Positions 1 through 7,653 of a stretch of 64,000 nt of DNA are shown piece by piece. The translations under genes and the position numbers were made by a program. Position 1 is the stretch's first letter, and the number at the start of each line of letters is the position of its first letter. This stretch comes from a bacterium. GTDB taxonomy: Bacteria; UBP6; UBA1177. Location: NCBI GenBank assembly GCA_017405875.1, contig JAFQZM010000030.1:32487-96486 (forward strand), given 5' to 3'. Below the pieces are notes generated by a model. That model did no database searches. It had not been told where the DNA came from and was given only the letters and a program-made list of their open reading frames with translations.

Positions 1-1389
1 ATCTTCTTCGTCTGGAACAGATTTGTTCTCGTTATTGAGTTCCGCATCGTCGGTTGCTTTCTTTTTATCAGATTTGATAAATTCAAGATAACCTAAATCG
101 GTATAATTCTTGAATTTTGCAAGGAAAAGATATTCGTCGATTTTTCCGTGGAATTCGGTCGTGTCACCCTTCGCCGGATTGAGAAGAGTTGCACAGAATC
201 TCTTTACGATGAGATCAAAAATCAGTTTTTCGCCGCCGGAAAGTACCGGAACGGTGTTTTTGTCGTAGGAAAGAACCGGAATTATCGCGTAGTGACCTTC
301 GAGTTTTCCGATGTATTTTGAATTGAGTTCAAGGGTCGGATTCTGCGCTTTTACCGCCATTACGAGCGGTTTGTAGTTGTCAAAACGGTAAATCAGGTTC
401 ATCGCGTGGCGCAGCTCTTTTGCTTCCTGCTCGCTGAGAACGGAGCAGTCGGTTCTGGGATAACTTATTAAATCGTATTTTTCGTAAAGATTCTGAGCGT
501 GTTTCAAAGTGTCATCGGGCGAAATCCCGTAACGGGTTGCGGCATCTTTCTGGAGCGCTTTAAGGTCGTAAAGGCTGGGCGCGTACTCAACGAACTTTTT
601 CTTCTTAATACTTGTAATCGTTAAGTTTTTGCCTTCCAAAGATGCTGCGATTCTGTCAGCTTCGGCAAGATCGGTCGTTTTGAAAATGCGGTCGTCCTCG
701 TCAACCATCTGGAAAGCGACACCTTCTTTAGATAAAAATGTGAAAGTTCTGAAAGGCTCCGGTTTAAAATCACGGTTTTCAAAAAATCTCTTAATTATTT
801 CAGCGAGTAACCAAGTCTGAACCCGCCCGATGCTTACCGGTTTTCCCGGAGTTCCGTATTTCACGCTGTAAAGAATCGTGAGCTGGATTCCGATGAGCCA
901 GTCGACGATTTCGCGCGTTTTTGCCGCTTTGTAGTAACCTTCGTATTCGGTGTAGCTTTTTCTTGCTTCGAACGCCTTTTTTATTTCGGGCGCAGTCTCG
1001 CTGTGAAGCCAGATTCTCGTGATTTTGTCAGTTGAAACAGAGCCGTTTTCCGTAGCGATTTCAAGGATGTTTCGGTGAATCAGTTCTCCTTCGCGGTCAG
1101 GGTCGGCACCCAGAATGATTTCGGTCGCGTTTTTCAAAGCTCTTTCGATTTCGCCGAAAACCTGCTTGTTTGTCACCATGTGCCTGAAATCTTTGGGAAT
1201 AAACGGCAGAAACTGTAAAAGATCACGCCAGAAGGGTTTCTTTCCGCTTTGAAAATGATCCTGAAGATAAAATTCAAGGTCTTGAAGCGATTCAATGTGA
1301 CCGACGCTGGAAACGACCTTGACTTCGCTGCCAAGTGCCGCCTCCATTTTGCGTTTCATGGAGGGTTTTTCGACAATCATTACTCTCAT
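1..1389 (-). CDS. topB: DNA topoisomerase III-like type IA topoisomerase (C-terminus beyond left edge)
   Basis: Type IA topoisomerase, which relaxes and decatenates DNA through a 5'-phosphotyrosine intermediate. The frame opens with ATG at 1389 and is still open at base 1, so 463 codons are visible and the C-terminal end is missing. The N-terminus is a Toprim domain (VEKPSMKRK near residue 5, DPDREGE acidic motif near residue 95). The active-site motif LISYPRTDC places the nucleophile at about Tyr310, as in TopB/TOP3 proteins. The start overlaps the meaB stop by four bases (ATGA), so it is the last visible gene of the minus-strand operon. Whether the missing end carries zinc fingers cannot be judged, so TopB is favoured over TopA only from the N-terminal arrangement. 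Confidence 0.88.
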   Translation of the reverse strand, partial: MRVMIVEKPSMKRKMEAALGSEVKVVSSVGHIESLQDLEFYLQDHFQSGKKPFWRDLLQFLPFIPKDFRHMVTNKQVFGEIERALKNATEIILGADPDREGELIHRNILEIATENGSVSTDKITRIWLHSETAPEIKKAFEARKSYTEYEGYYKAAKTREIVDWLIGIQLTILYSVKYGTPGKPVSIGRVQTWLLAEIIKRFFENRDFKPEPFRTFTFLSKEGVAFQMVDEDDRIFKTTDLAEADRIAASLEGKNLTITSIKKKKFVEYAPSLYDLKALQKDAATRYGISPDDTLKHAQNLYEKYDLISYPRTDCSVLSEQEAKELRHAMNLIYRFDNYKPLVMAVKAQNPTLELNSKYIGKLEGHYAIIPVLSYDKNTVPVLSGGEKLIFDLIVKRFCATLLNPAKGDTTEFHGKIDEYLFLAKFKNYTDLGYLEFIKSDKKKATDDAELNNENKSVPDEED

Positions 1390-2327
1390 TTGTTGTTTTT
1401 CCAAATGATTTCAAGGTTTTTATCAAGTTCATGCATGGCGGAGTAGGGGTTTGTCCTGCCGTCAATGATTCCCTGCGTCCAGTCTTCGATTATGCCTTTT
1501 GAATTGAGCATGTTCATAATTTCATAACCGATTCTGTCCATCGCTTTATGCTTGAATTGATTGATGATTTTGTCTTTTTTGACATTCAAGCCGTTGTCTT
1601 TGAGCCATGAGTTTCTGTCAGAAATGGAATCCATAAGTCTGCCGATTCCCTGATTTTCGGTGGCAATAGTTTCAACTACCGGCGGGACCCACAGAAAACG
1701 GTGTTTGTTGAGATTGATTATCATGTTTATTTCGGCGAGAAGTTTCTCTTTGCCGTCTTTGTCGGCTTTGTTTACGACGAAAATATCGGCAATTTCCATG
1801 ATTCCGGCTTTCAAAGCCTGAATGTCATCGCCGAGTCCGGGAACTAAAACCAAAAGGACGGTGTCCGCGATGCTCATAACGTCGATTTCACTCTGTCCGA
1901 CGCCGACGGTTTCAACGATGAGAACGTCAAATCCGACACTTTTCATCAGATTGAGAACGTCAATCGTTGCCGGAGCGAGACCTCCCAGACTTCCGCGGCT
2001 TCCCATCGAGCGGATGAAAACCCCAGGATCGGATGCATGATCGGACATTCTTATTCTGTCGCCAAGAATCGCGCCGCCCGAAAAAGGGGAGCTCGGGTCA
2101 ACTGCTACTACTCCGACTGTTTTGCCTAAGTTTCTGTATTCTTTGATGATTCTGTCGGTAAGAGAACTTTTTCCTGCTCCGGGAGGACCGGTGATTCCGA
2201 TTGTTACAGTTTCAGAGTTTTCTTTGTAGAGCGACATGAGGTCGTCTTCGTAACCGCTGCGGTTGTTTTCGATCTTTGAAATCAGTTTTGCCAAAGATCT
2301 GAAATCCATAATGAGATCACTGCTCAT
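1386..2327 (-). CDS. meaB: MeaB/ArgK-family P-loop GTPase
   Basis: G3E-type GTPase of the MeaB/ArgK family; characterised members guard or load B12-dependent methylmalonyl-CoA mutase. The 313-residue protein shows the P-loop GPPGAGKS at residues 47-54, the family block VAVDPSSPFSGGAILGDR, the VETVGVGQSE switch region and the NKAD guanine-specificity motif. Length is normal. The ATG at 2327 has GAGG six bases upstream. It overlaps the preceding DciA-like gene by 11 bases and the following topB by 4. No mutase gene lies in the window, so the partner enzyme is unknown here. The older 'LAO/AO transport ATPase' label for this family is not supported. Confidence 0.9.
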   Translation of the reverse strand: MSSDLIMDFRSLAKLISKIENNRSGYEDDLMSLYKENSETVTIGITGPPGAGKSSLTDRIIKEYRNLGKTVGVVAVDPSSPFSGGAILGDRIRMSDHASDPGVFIRSMGSRGSLGGLAPATIDVLNLMKSVGFDVLIVETVGVGQSEIDVMSIADTVLLVLVPGLGDDIQALKAGIMEIADIFVVNKADKDGKEKLLAEINMIINLNKHRFLWVPPVVETIATENQGIGRLMDSISDRNSWLKDNGLNVKKDKIINQFKHKAMDRIGYEIMNMLNSKGIIEDWTQGIIDGRTNPYSAMHELDKNLEIIWKNNK

Positions 2328-2784
2328 TTTTTCCTCTTTTTATATTTAAAAGTTCTATTTTTGCGGCACATTCGGCGATATTTTCATCAAGGTTAAATTT
2401 TGCAATAAGTTCCTGTTTTTTTTGACAGATTTCTTCTTCTGAAATTTCAGGGACACACGGAGAAACATTCTTTTTTTCTGTTTTGGTCTTTTTGAAAAAC
2501 TCCGGTTTTATTTCGAATTTCAGTTTAGAAACGCTCTCTGTTTCAAAGCAGAAATTAGTCTTGTTTATGATTACCGATGCAAATTTTGAGGCGATTGAAA
2601 GAACCATATTATTGGGAACGGCAATAGTCAGCATTTTCTGTTTCAGCTCTAACGGTATCATGTTCCTTGAATTGCTCTTTCCAACAATGTTTGGCCAATT
2701 CATCAATATTATTAAGATATTATTGTGAGAATCCGAGACTAGGGTTTTGATCGATTTTACCTGAGAAAACCGTTGTTTCATCAC
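2317..2784 (-). CDS. DUF721/DciA-like protein
   Basis: A 155-residue protein whose N-terminal half looks like the DUF721/DciA fold: a helix, then a 'W-x-x-I-V-G-K' stretch (MNWPNIVGK, about residues 28-36), then alternating hydrophobic strands (LTIAVPNNMVLSIASKF). DciA loads the replicative helicase in bacteria lacking DnaC; the broader family is often annotated only as DUF721. The C-terminal third is charged (KKTKTEKKN) and probably flexible. The frame can start at GTG 2784 or the adjoining ATG 2781. It sits three bases after folD and overlaps meaB, so translation is likely coupled. The assignment rests on sequence flavour, not on an invariant motif. Confidence 0.55.
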   Translation of the reverse strand: MMKQRFSQVKSIKTLVSDSHNNILIILMNWPNIVGKSNSRNMIPLELKQKMLTIAVPNNMVLSIASKFASVIINKTNFCFETESVSKLKFEIKPEFFKKTKTEKKNVSPCVPEISEEEICQKKQELIAKFNLDENIAECAAKIELLNIKRGKNEQ

Positions 2785-2787
2785 TGT

Positions 2788-3624
2788 TTACGCCTGATTT
2801 TTCTGGAGTTTTCTGCACTGGACAAGGTTGTGAAGCATCATCGCATTCGTGACTGTGCCGACTCCGCCGGGAACCGGAGAATAGTTGATTCTGCTTTCCT
2901 CATTTTCCTGATCTATTATCATGTCGCCCACGACTTTGCCTTCTTCGGTGACGTGAATTCCGACATCAACAACGCTCGCGCCGTCTTTGATTTCGCTTGA
3001 TTTTACTATTCCGCGTGTTCCGGCACAAACAGCAACAATGTCAGCGTTATGTATCAAATCTTTAAGGTTCGAAGTTCCTCTGTGAGCGACTGTCGGAGTG
3101 GCGTTTCTGTTCAAAAAGAGCTTGAAAAGGGGAAGTCCGACGATATAACTGCGCCCGATAACCAGCACATTTTTGCCGGCAAAATCGATTCGATAGTGCT
3201 CAAGCAGTTTTATAGAAGCGGCGGAAGTGCAGGGAATCAGGTCTTCATTCTTCGAAGTAAAGATTTTTCCCTGATTAAAATATGTGATTGCATCAACGTC
3301 TTTGAGCGGGTTTATTCCGGTCAGAAGTTCATGCTCGGGAATTTTTATCGGCAGCGGAAGTTCGACCATGATTCCGGTTATCGAATCGTCTTTATTGAGT
3401 TGTTCGAGCCTTTTGAAAAAAGCGTCGTGAGTCATTTTTTCGTCAACCGGAACGACTTCGATTTTAGCGTTTATTTTTTTCAGCCATTTTTCCTTTGTTT
3501 TGAGATAACTTTCGGCTGCGCCGTCATTGAGCGGATGAAAAACCGCGAGAGTTAGACCTGTAAGATCTTCTTCTAAAAGTTTTGAAACTATTCCGTCAGC
3601 CGCGTCTTTACCTTTAAATAGCAT
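2788..3624 (-). CDS. folD: Bifunctional methylenetetrahydrofolate dehydrogenase/cyclohydrolase FolD
   Basis: Cytosolic FolD interconverts 5,10-methylene-THF, 5,10-methenyl-THF and 10-formyl-THF, supplying one-carbon units for purines and formyl-Met-tRNA. At 278 residues it is family-sized. The catalytic Tyr-x3-Lys pair is Y40/K44 (SYLKTK). Other family blocks are VELPLP, the NPLKDVDAIT loop, the NADP-binding VIGRSYIVGLP and the C-terminal PVPGGVGTVT. The ATG at 3624 has AAGGAG six bases upstream. It follows an exported-protein gene by 13 bases and precedes the DciA-like gene by 3, in the operon that continues to meaB and topB. Confidence 0.95.
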   Translation of the reverse strand: MLFKGKDAADGIVSKLLEEDLTGLTLAVFHPLNDGAAESYLKTKEKWLKKINAKIEVVPVDEKMTHDAFFKRLEQLNKDDSITGIMVELPLPIKIPEHELLTGINPLKDVDAITYFNQGKIFTSKNEDLIPCTSAASIKLLEHYRIDFAGKNVLVIGRSYIVGLPLFKLFLNRNATPTVAHRGTSNLKDLIHNADIVAVCAGTRGIVKSSEIKDGASVVDVGIHVTEEGKVVGDMIIDQENEESRINYSPVPGGVGTVTNAMMLHNLVQCRKLQKNQA

Positions 3625-3637
3625 TTTAACTCCTTGA

Positions 3638-4234
3638 TTATTTTGACATTTTCATTATTTCCAATTCTTTTGCAATGGCATCCATCGCTGGTTTTTCCTC
3701 AACTAAAACTCCGTCAATGGTCGTTTTCAGAGTGTTGTTTGCCTTTTCGAGTTCTTTTGCGATCTCTTTCACATCCTTTTTTTCGAAAGCTTTGTTTCTG
3801 AGTTCGTTCCAGTCGTTGTAAGCCTGCTGCATTCCGAGTGAAAGTCTGTGAATATCCTGAACTTTTTTCCTGTCTTTCGCAAAAGTCGTCTCCTTCCACT
3901 CTTCATCCATATCGGCATAATGCGGTTTTGACCACTTTTGTTTAAGCATTTCAATGAGTTTTGTGTCTATGTCGTAGTATCTTTTGCATTTGCTCTGTAT
4001 CGTTTTTACCAAAGTTGCGGCCTGGGAAAATACTTTGTTTTTGTGTTTTGAAGCGAGAACTTCCATGTCTCTGACAGTGTTTTTGTAAGTGTTGTCGTTC
4101 GGTCTGAATTCCTGATAAAGCGTGTATCCGTCGTTGTGTAAAATGGCTACCTGAACAGGTTCCTTTGCCGAGAGAATGAATGTAAAGAGAGAAAAAAACA
4201 AGCTGAAAACTGATAAAACAAAGAATCTTTTCAT
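3638..4234 (-). CDS. Exported protein of unknown function
   Basis: I do not recognise this 198-residue protein. The chosen ATG (4234) has GGAGG five bases upstream; a longer reading from a TTG at 4246 would absorb that ribosome site and is rejected. The N-terminus is a signal peptide (MKRFFVLSVFSLFFSLFTFILSA, cleavage near AKE). The mature part is charged and apparently all-helical, with stretches such as KELEKANNTLKTT suggestive of coiled coil, so it is probably periplasmic. It is the first gene after the promoter at 4255-4287 and is co-directional with folD-dciA-meaB-topB, whose products act in the cytosol, so context gives no functional clue. Confidence 0.7.
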   Translation of the reverse strand: MKRFFVLSVFSLFFSLFTFILSAKEPVQVAILHNDGYTLYQEFRPNDNTYKNTVRDMEVLASKHKNKVFSQAATLVKTIQSKCKRYYDIDTKLIEMLKQKWSKPHYADMDEEWKETTFAKDRKKVQDIHRLSLGMQQAYNDWNELRNKAFEKKDVKEIAKELEKANNTLKTTIDGVLVEEKPAMDAIAKELEIMKMSK

Positions 4235-4254
4235 TTTGACCTCCAAAAACGACG

Positions 4255-4287
4255 CGCGGGATTATAGCGGATTGGAAATAAATTCAA
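4255..4287 (-). promoter_or_regulatory. Promoter-like array for the folD-topB operon
   Basis: On the minus strand, TTGAAT (4287-4282), a 15-base spacer and a perfect TATAAT (4266-4261) are followed, after one base, by CCGCG (4259-4255). The first codon is about 20 bases further on. The -10 and discriminator match the recurring pattern in this window; the -35 spacing is one base shorter than elsewhere. Confidence 0.55.
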
Positions 4288-4318
4288 ATAAAAAAATCGT
4301 TGTTCCTATCGAAGTTGC

Positions 4319-4366
4319 TTCGACAGACTCAGCAACCGCTGTTACCGGTCATTGAGCTAAGTCGAA
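4319..4366. repeat. Imperfect inverted repeat in the divergent intergenic region
   Basis: TTCGACAGACTCA (4319-4331) and TGAGCTAAGTCGAA (4353-4366) form an imperfect dyad, with matching ends TTCGAC/GTCGAA and CTCA/TGAG. It lies in the roughly 200-base gap between two divergent genes, upstream of both promoter-like arrays. The shape (CTTCGACAG..CTCAG..CATTGAG..GTCGAAATG) resembles short dispersed extragenic repeats seen in many bacterial genomes, but I see only this copy here. Confidence 0.4.
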
Positions 4367-4385
4367 ATGTTTTTTCTTATTCTTC

Positions 4386-4419
4386 TTGAATTCAGCGGGA
4401 AAATCGTTAAAATTCCGCG
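4386..4419 (+). promoter_or_regulatory. Promoter-like array for the LysM-M23 gene
   Basis: TTGAAT (4386-4391), 16-base spacer, TAAAAT (4408-4413), one base, CCGCG (4415-4419). It stands 18 bases before the ATG at 4438 and would also drive the downstream tRNA-Arg, mreD and mrdA. It is one of the cleanest examples of the window-wide TTGnnn-16-TAnnnT-n-CCGCG arrangement. Confidence 0.6.
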
Positions 4420-4437
4420 TTTTTTTGTTGGAGAGAG

Positions 4438-5181
4438 ATGAAAAAGTTTTTTGTCATCATATTTTCGTTATTCGCGTTTCTGTCGTGTGCCGCTCCGTTC
4501 GGGGTCTATCACAAAGTGAAAAAGAACGAAACTCTCTACAGTATTGCACAGCTTTACGGAACGAGTGTTGACAATCTGGAGAAAAACAATAATATCCCCG
4601 ACGCAAAAAAGATCATGCCCGGAGATTACATCTTCGTTCCGGGTGTGGCTGCTCCGCTCGAAACAAGTGGAAAAGCGTCAGTTGCTCCTTCAAATGCGAA
4701 AAAAGAAGTTCATAAGGATGTAAAAACCGATAAACCGGCAGGCAAATCTGCTCCGAAGGCGAAAACCAATGCTCCTTCCAAGGCGGCGAAACCCGGAAAA
4801 CCGAGCCAGTATATCTGGCCGGTAAAAGGGGTGGTCACTTCAAAATTCGGGACCCGCTGGGGGAAAAAGCACAGCGGAATCGACATCGGATGCCCGGAAG
4901 GAACTCCGATTTACGCCGCGGCTGACGGAAAGGTCGTTTTTTCCGGTGAAAAAAGCGGATACGGTCTGACAATCATAATTTTACATCCCGATAACAGTTT
5001 TACGATTTATGCGCACAATTCGAAAAATCTCGTAAGTGAACAGAAGTCGGTCAGGAAAGGCGAGAAGATCGCTCTTGTCGGACAGACGGGAAAGGCAACC
5101 GGACCTCACCTTCATTTCGAGATAAGAAAAGGATCGGAACCGGTTGATCCTTTGGAGAATTTGCCCAAGACGGTCCCATAG
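4438..5181 (+). CDS. LysM and M23-peptidase domain protein (NlpD/EnvC-like), probable lipoprotein
   Basis: Envelope protein of 247 residues. The N-terminus MKKFFVIIFSLFAFLSC is a signal peptide ending in a lipobox-like FLSC, so lipid attachment at Cys17 is likely. A LysM peptidoglycan-binding module covers about residues 24-68 (YHKVKKNETLYSIAQLYG). A Lys/Ala/Pro-rich linker follows. The M23 (LytM) domain has the zinc ligands H145-x3-D149 and H224-x-H226, so unlike degenerate activators such as NlpD it appears catalytically competent. The last ten bases, including the TAG stop, lie inside the tRNA-Arg gene. Wall-shape genes mreD and mrdA follow, consistent with a cell-wall role. Confidence 0.88.
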   Translation: MKKFFVIIFSLFAFLSCAAPFGVYHKVKKNETLYSIAQLYGTSVDNLEKNNNIPDAKKIMPGDYIFVPGVAAPLETSGKASVAPSNAKKEVHKDVKTDKPAGKSAPKAKTNAPSKAAKPGKPSQYIWPVKGVVTSKFGTRWGKKHSGIDIGCPEGTPIYAAADGKVVFSGEKSGYGLTIIILHPDNSFTIYAHNSKNLVSEQKSVRKGEKIALVGQTGKATGPHLHFEIRKGSEPVDPLENLPKTVP

Positions 5182-5248
5182 CTCAGACGGATAGAGCGGT
5201 CGCCTCCTAAGTGACAGGTCACAGGTTCGACTCCTGTTGGGATCGCCA
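5172..5248 (+). tRNA. tRNA-Arg (anticodon CCU)
   Basis: Complete cloverleaf of 77 bases with encoded CCA. The acceptor stem GGTCCCA pairs with TGGGATC followed by G and CCA. The anticodon arm GTCGC-CTCCTAA-GTGAC gives anticodon CCU, reading AGG. The T arm contains GGTTCGACTCC. The first ten bases overlap the 3' end of the LysM-M23 coding sequence, so the tRNA is probably processed from that transcript or one reading on into mreD. Confidence 0.95.
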
Positions 5249-5280
5249 CTTTTTTTGTTTGGTTTTTTCGCAGGTGATTG

Positions 5281-5775
5281 GTGAAAACTCTCTCTTTCAA
5301 ATTTGTTTTTGAGCTGCTTCTTGCATTCGCGCTGTTTTCCTTCATTCTTTATTCTCTGGAAATTTCGCAGTTTCTTTTTCCTCACTTTCCGATAGTTGCA
5401 ACAATTTTATACACGGAAAAAAACACAAGAAAAAGAATAACTTACATGATTCTGGCGACGTTGATATATTCTCAGGCTGCAACTCCGCTGCCGTTTCTGT
5501 TTATTCTGACGGTCGCACTTCAGATCTACATTCTGACGGTCGCTTTTTTTGCTTCGACGGCGTTTGACTATTCTCTGACGGCACTTCTTAACGCTATACT
5601 TTCTTCATTGATGATAAATTTCGACAAACTTCTCTATACTTACGTTTTCACCGGAGAATTTTCCGCTTTTTCATTCCTTTTCCCGTCAGCTTTTTCGGCA
5701 TTCCTGCTGATTTTTCTGTTTGTCGTTTTCAAGCCGAAAGTCGACACTCTTTTTTATAAGGAGACTTGGCTGTGA
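5281..5775 (+). CDS. mreD: MreD-like rod-shape-determining membrane protein
   Basis: Integral membrane protein of 164 residues with about five hydrophobic segments, the size and character of MreD, part of the elongasome that positions lateral wall synthesis. No invariant catalytic motif exists for this family. The call rests on length, hydrophobicity, the early 'PHFPIV' turn and above all its place directly upstream of mrdA with a four-base overlap (GTGA). The GTG at 5281 is chosen over the adjacent TTG because AGGTGA precedes it. mreB and mreC are not next to it, which is less usual. Confidence 0.7.
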   Translation: MKTLSFKFVFELLLAFALFSFILYSLEISQFLFPHFPIVATILYTEKNTRKRITYMILATLIYSQAATPLPFLFILTVALQIYILTVAFFASTAFDYSLTALLNAILSSLMINFDKLLYTYVFTGEFSAFSFLFPSAFSAFLLIFLFVVFKPKVDTLFYKETWL

Positions 5776-7652
5776 GGATTCTCAATCAGGCGGATGAAGT
5801 CAAAAATATATGCCGGAAGACGCGCCCTTTGATTTATATAATATTTTTTTCGTTTCTGGCTCTTCTTGTCCGCGTTTTCGTTCTTCAGGTCATTCACGGA
5901 GACGAATTTTACGGCAGATCGCGCGACAATTTCATTCTGAGTGAGAAGATTTTCCCGGCGCGCGGTGAGATCCTTTTTTCTGACGGTGTTGTCATGGCTT
6001 CGACGGAGCCTTCATTCAAAATATCGATCGTTCCCATATTTTTTGCCAAAAGCGACCAGATGGAAGAACAGGTCGACAGACTGAGTTCGCTGATAGAGCT
6101 TTCGAAAAATGAAAAAAAGCGTCTTCTTTCAAAGCTGGAAGGGTGCTACGGCAGATGCAAGTATCTTCCGATGCTTGTCAAAGACGAGATTCCCAAAAAG
6201 AAAATTCTTAGTTATTCCGGATACTTGACTAATTTTACCGGAACGATTATTTCTTCTTCATACAGGCGTGTCTATCCTTACGGCGAAACGACGGCGCACA
6301 TAACGGGATATGTCTCAAAGATAAACCAGTCGGAGCTTGAAACATATACGACGTACGATCCTGAAGATTCAACAGGAAAAACGGGACTTGAAAAGTGGTA
6401 TGAAAACGAGCTTCACGGCGGATACGGCGAAACTTTCCACGTCATTGACTATTTAGGGCGGAAAATCGAGCTTCCGGAAAACATTGACGGCGCCATTCCC
6501 GAGACGAAACACGCCTCAAAAGGCGATTCTGTGCGCACGACGGTTGTTTCTTACCTTCAGGAGACTGCCGCTTCAGCATTGGGTGAGCTCAGCGGCGCAG
6601 TCGTTCTTATGGAAGTAAAAACCGGAAGGATTTTAGCGCTTTACTCAGGTCCTTCCTACGATTCGAACCTTCTTTCGAGAAAGAGAATCCCTGAAAAAAT
6701 CTGGCGCGAATACAGCCAGAGCATACTTCACCCGCTGCTCAACAAAGTAATCAGACAGACTTATTTCCCAGGTTCGACTTTCAAGATAATCCCTGCCGTG
6801 ACGGGGCTTCACTACAAAATGATCACGCCGAAATCGACTTATCTGTGCAGCGGATGCCTTTCTTTCGGACGCGATACCAAGTGCTGCTGGAGCAGAGGCG
6901 GGCACGGTTTTATGAACCTTTACCATTCACTGAAAGAGAGCTGCGATATTTATTACTACTATCTTTCGCAGGAATTGGGAATCGATAAAATGACCCGTTT
7001 TGCCGCTCTCTTCGGAGTCGGAACGGCGACAGGCATCGATCTTCCGGGCGAAGAAAACGGGATCCTGCCGACGCGAAGCTGGTTTGCGATGAATTATCCC
7101 GGAATGAGAATCAACAACGGAATGCTGATGAACATGTCGATCGGGCAGGGCGACATCAGGATGACTCCGCTTCAGATTGCAGTCGCATACGCCGCTTTTG
7201 CAAACGGAGGAGTCATCGTAAAGCCTAAAATCGTTGACGAAATCATTCACGAAGACGGCTCTTCCACCGAAATCGAAAACGAAATCGTCCGTGTTCTAGA
7301 CATAAAACAGCAGCACTTCAACGATGTGAACAAAGCTCTCTGGTCTGTCACGAACGAGCCGGGCGGAACAGCATTTCATCACGCCGATCACACAATTCCC
7401 GATGCAGCCGGAAAGACCGGAACAAGCCAGGTCGTCTCCAACGCTGAAAGAAGAAGTGTCGACCAGACTGAGGATGAAAAGAAATTCCTCATGCAGGATG
7501 ACGCACTTTTCGCGGCATTTTTTCCGTACAAAAATCCCGAAGTCGTTGCCGTTGCCGTTGTTGAAAGCGGTGCTCACGGAGGCAGTACTGCGGCTCCGAT
7601 CGTCTATAAAATGCTCAAATCATACCATCTGAAAGCTAAAGTCAGCGAGTGA
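5772..7652 (+). CDS. mrdA: Penicillin-binding protein 2, peptidoglycan transpeptidase
   Basis: Class B PBP of the elongation machinery, cross-linking lateral-wall peptidoglycan in the periplasm. The 626-residue product has one N-terminal membrane anchor (about 18-38), the non-catalytic dimerisation domain (FPARGEI onward), and a transpeptidase domain with S335-T-F-K, the second-serine motif SCD and KTGTSQ near the C-terminus. A cysteine-rich stretch (CSGC..KCCWSRGGHG) precedes SCD, as in many PBP2s. GTG at 5772 is preferred to TTG 5766: it has AAGGAG eight bases upstream and gives a GTGA overlap with mreD. No rodA follows; the next gene is convergent. Confidence 0.93.
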   Translation: MRILNQADEVKNICRKTRPLIYIIFFSFLALLVRVFVLQVIHGDEFYGRSRDNFILSEKIFPARGEILFSDGVVMASTEPSFKISIVPIFFAKSDQMEEQVDRLSSLIELSKNEKKRLLSKLEGCYGRCKYLPMLVKDEIPKKKILSYSGYLTNFTGTIISSSYRRVYPYGETTAHITGYVSKINQSELETYTTYDPEDSTGKTGLEKWYENELHGGYGETFHVIDYLGRKIELPENIDGAIPETKHASKGDSVRTTVVSYLQETAASALGELSGAVVLMEVKTGRILALYSGPSYDSNLLSRKRIPEKIWREYSQSILHPLLNKVIRQTYFPGSTFKIIPAVTGLHYKMITPKSTYLCSGCLSFGRDTKCCWSRGGHGFMNLYHSLKESCDIYYYYLSQELGIDKMTRFAALFGVGTATGIDLPGEENGILPTRSWFAMNYPGMRINNGMLMNMSIGQGDIRMTPLQIAVAYAAFANGGVIVKPKIVDEIIHEDGSSTEIENEIVRVLDIKQQHFNDVNKALWSVTNEPGGTAFHHADHTIPDAAGKTGTSQVVSNAERRSVDQTEDEKKFLMQDDALFAAFFPYKNPEVVAVAVVESGAHGGSTAAPIVYKMLKSYHLKAKVSE

Positions 7653-7653
7653 T

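Noticed and set aside
5172..5248. tRNA-Arg as an integration site for an island
   Set aside because: No integrase or direct repeat of the tRNA 3' end is found nearby; housekeeping wall genes follow directly.
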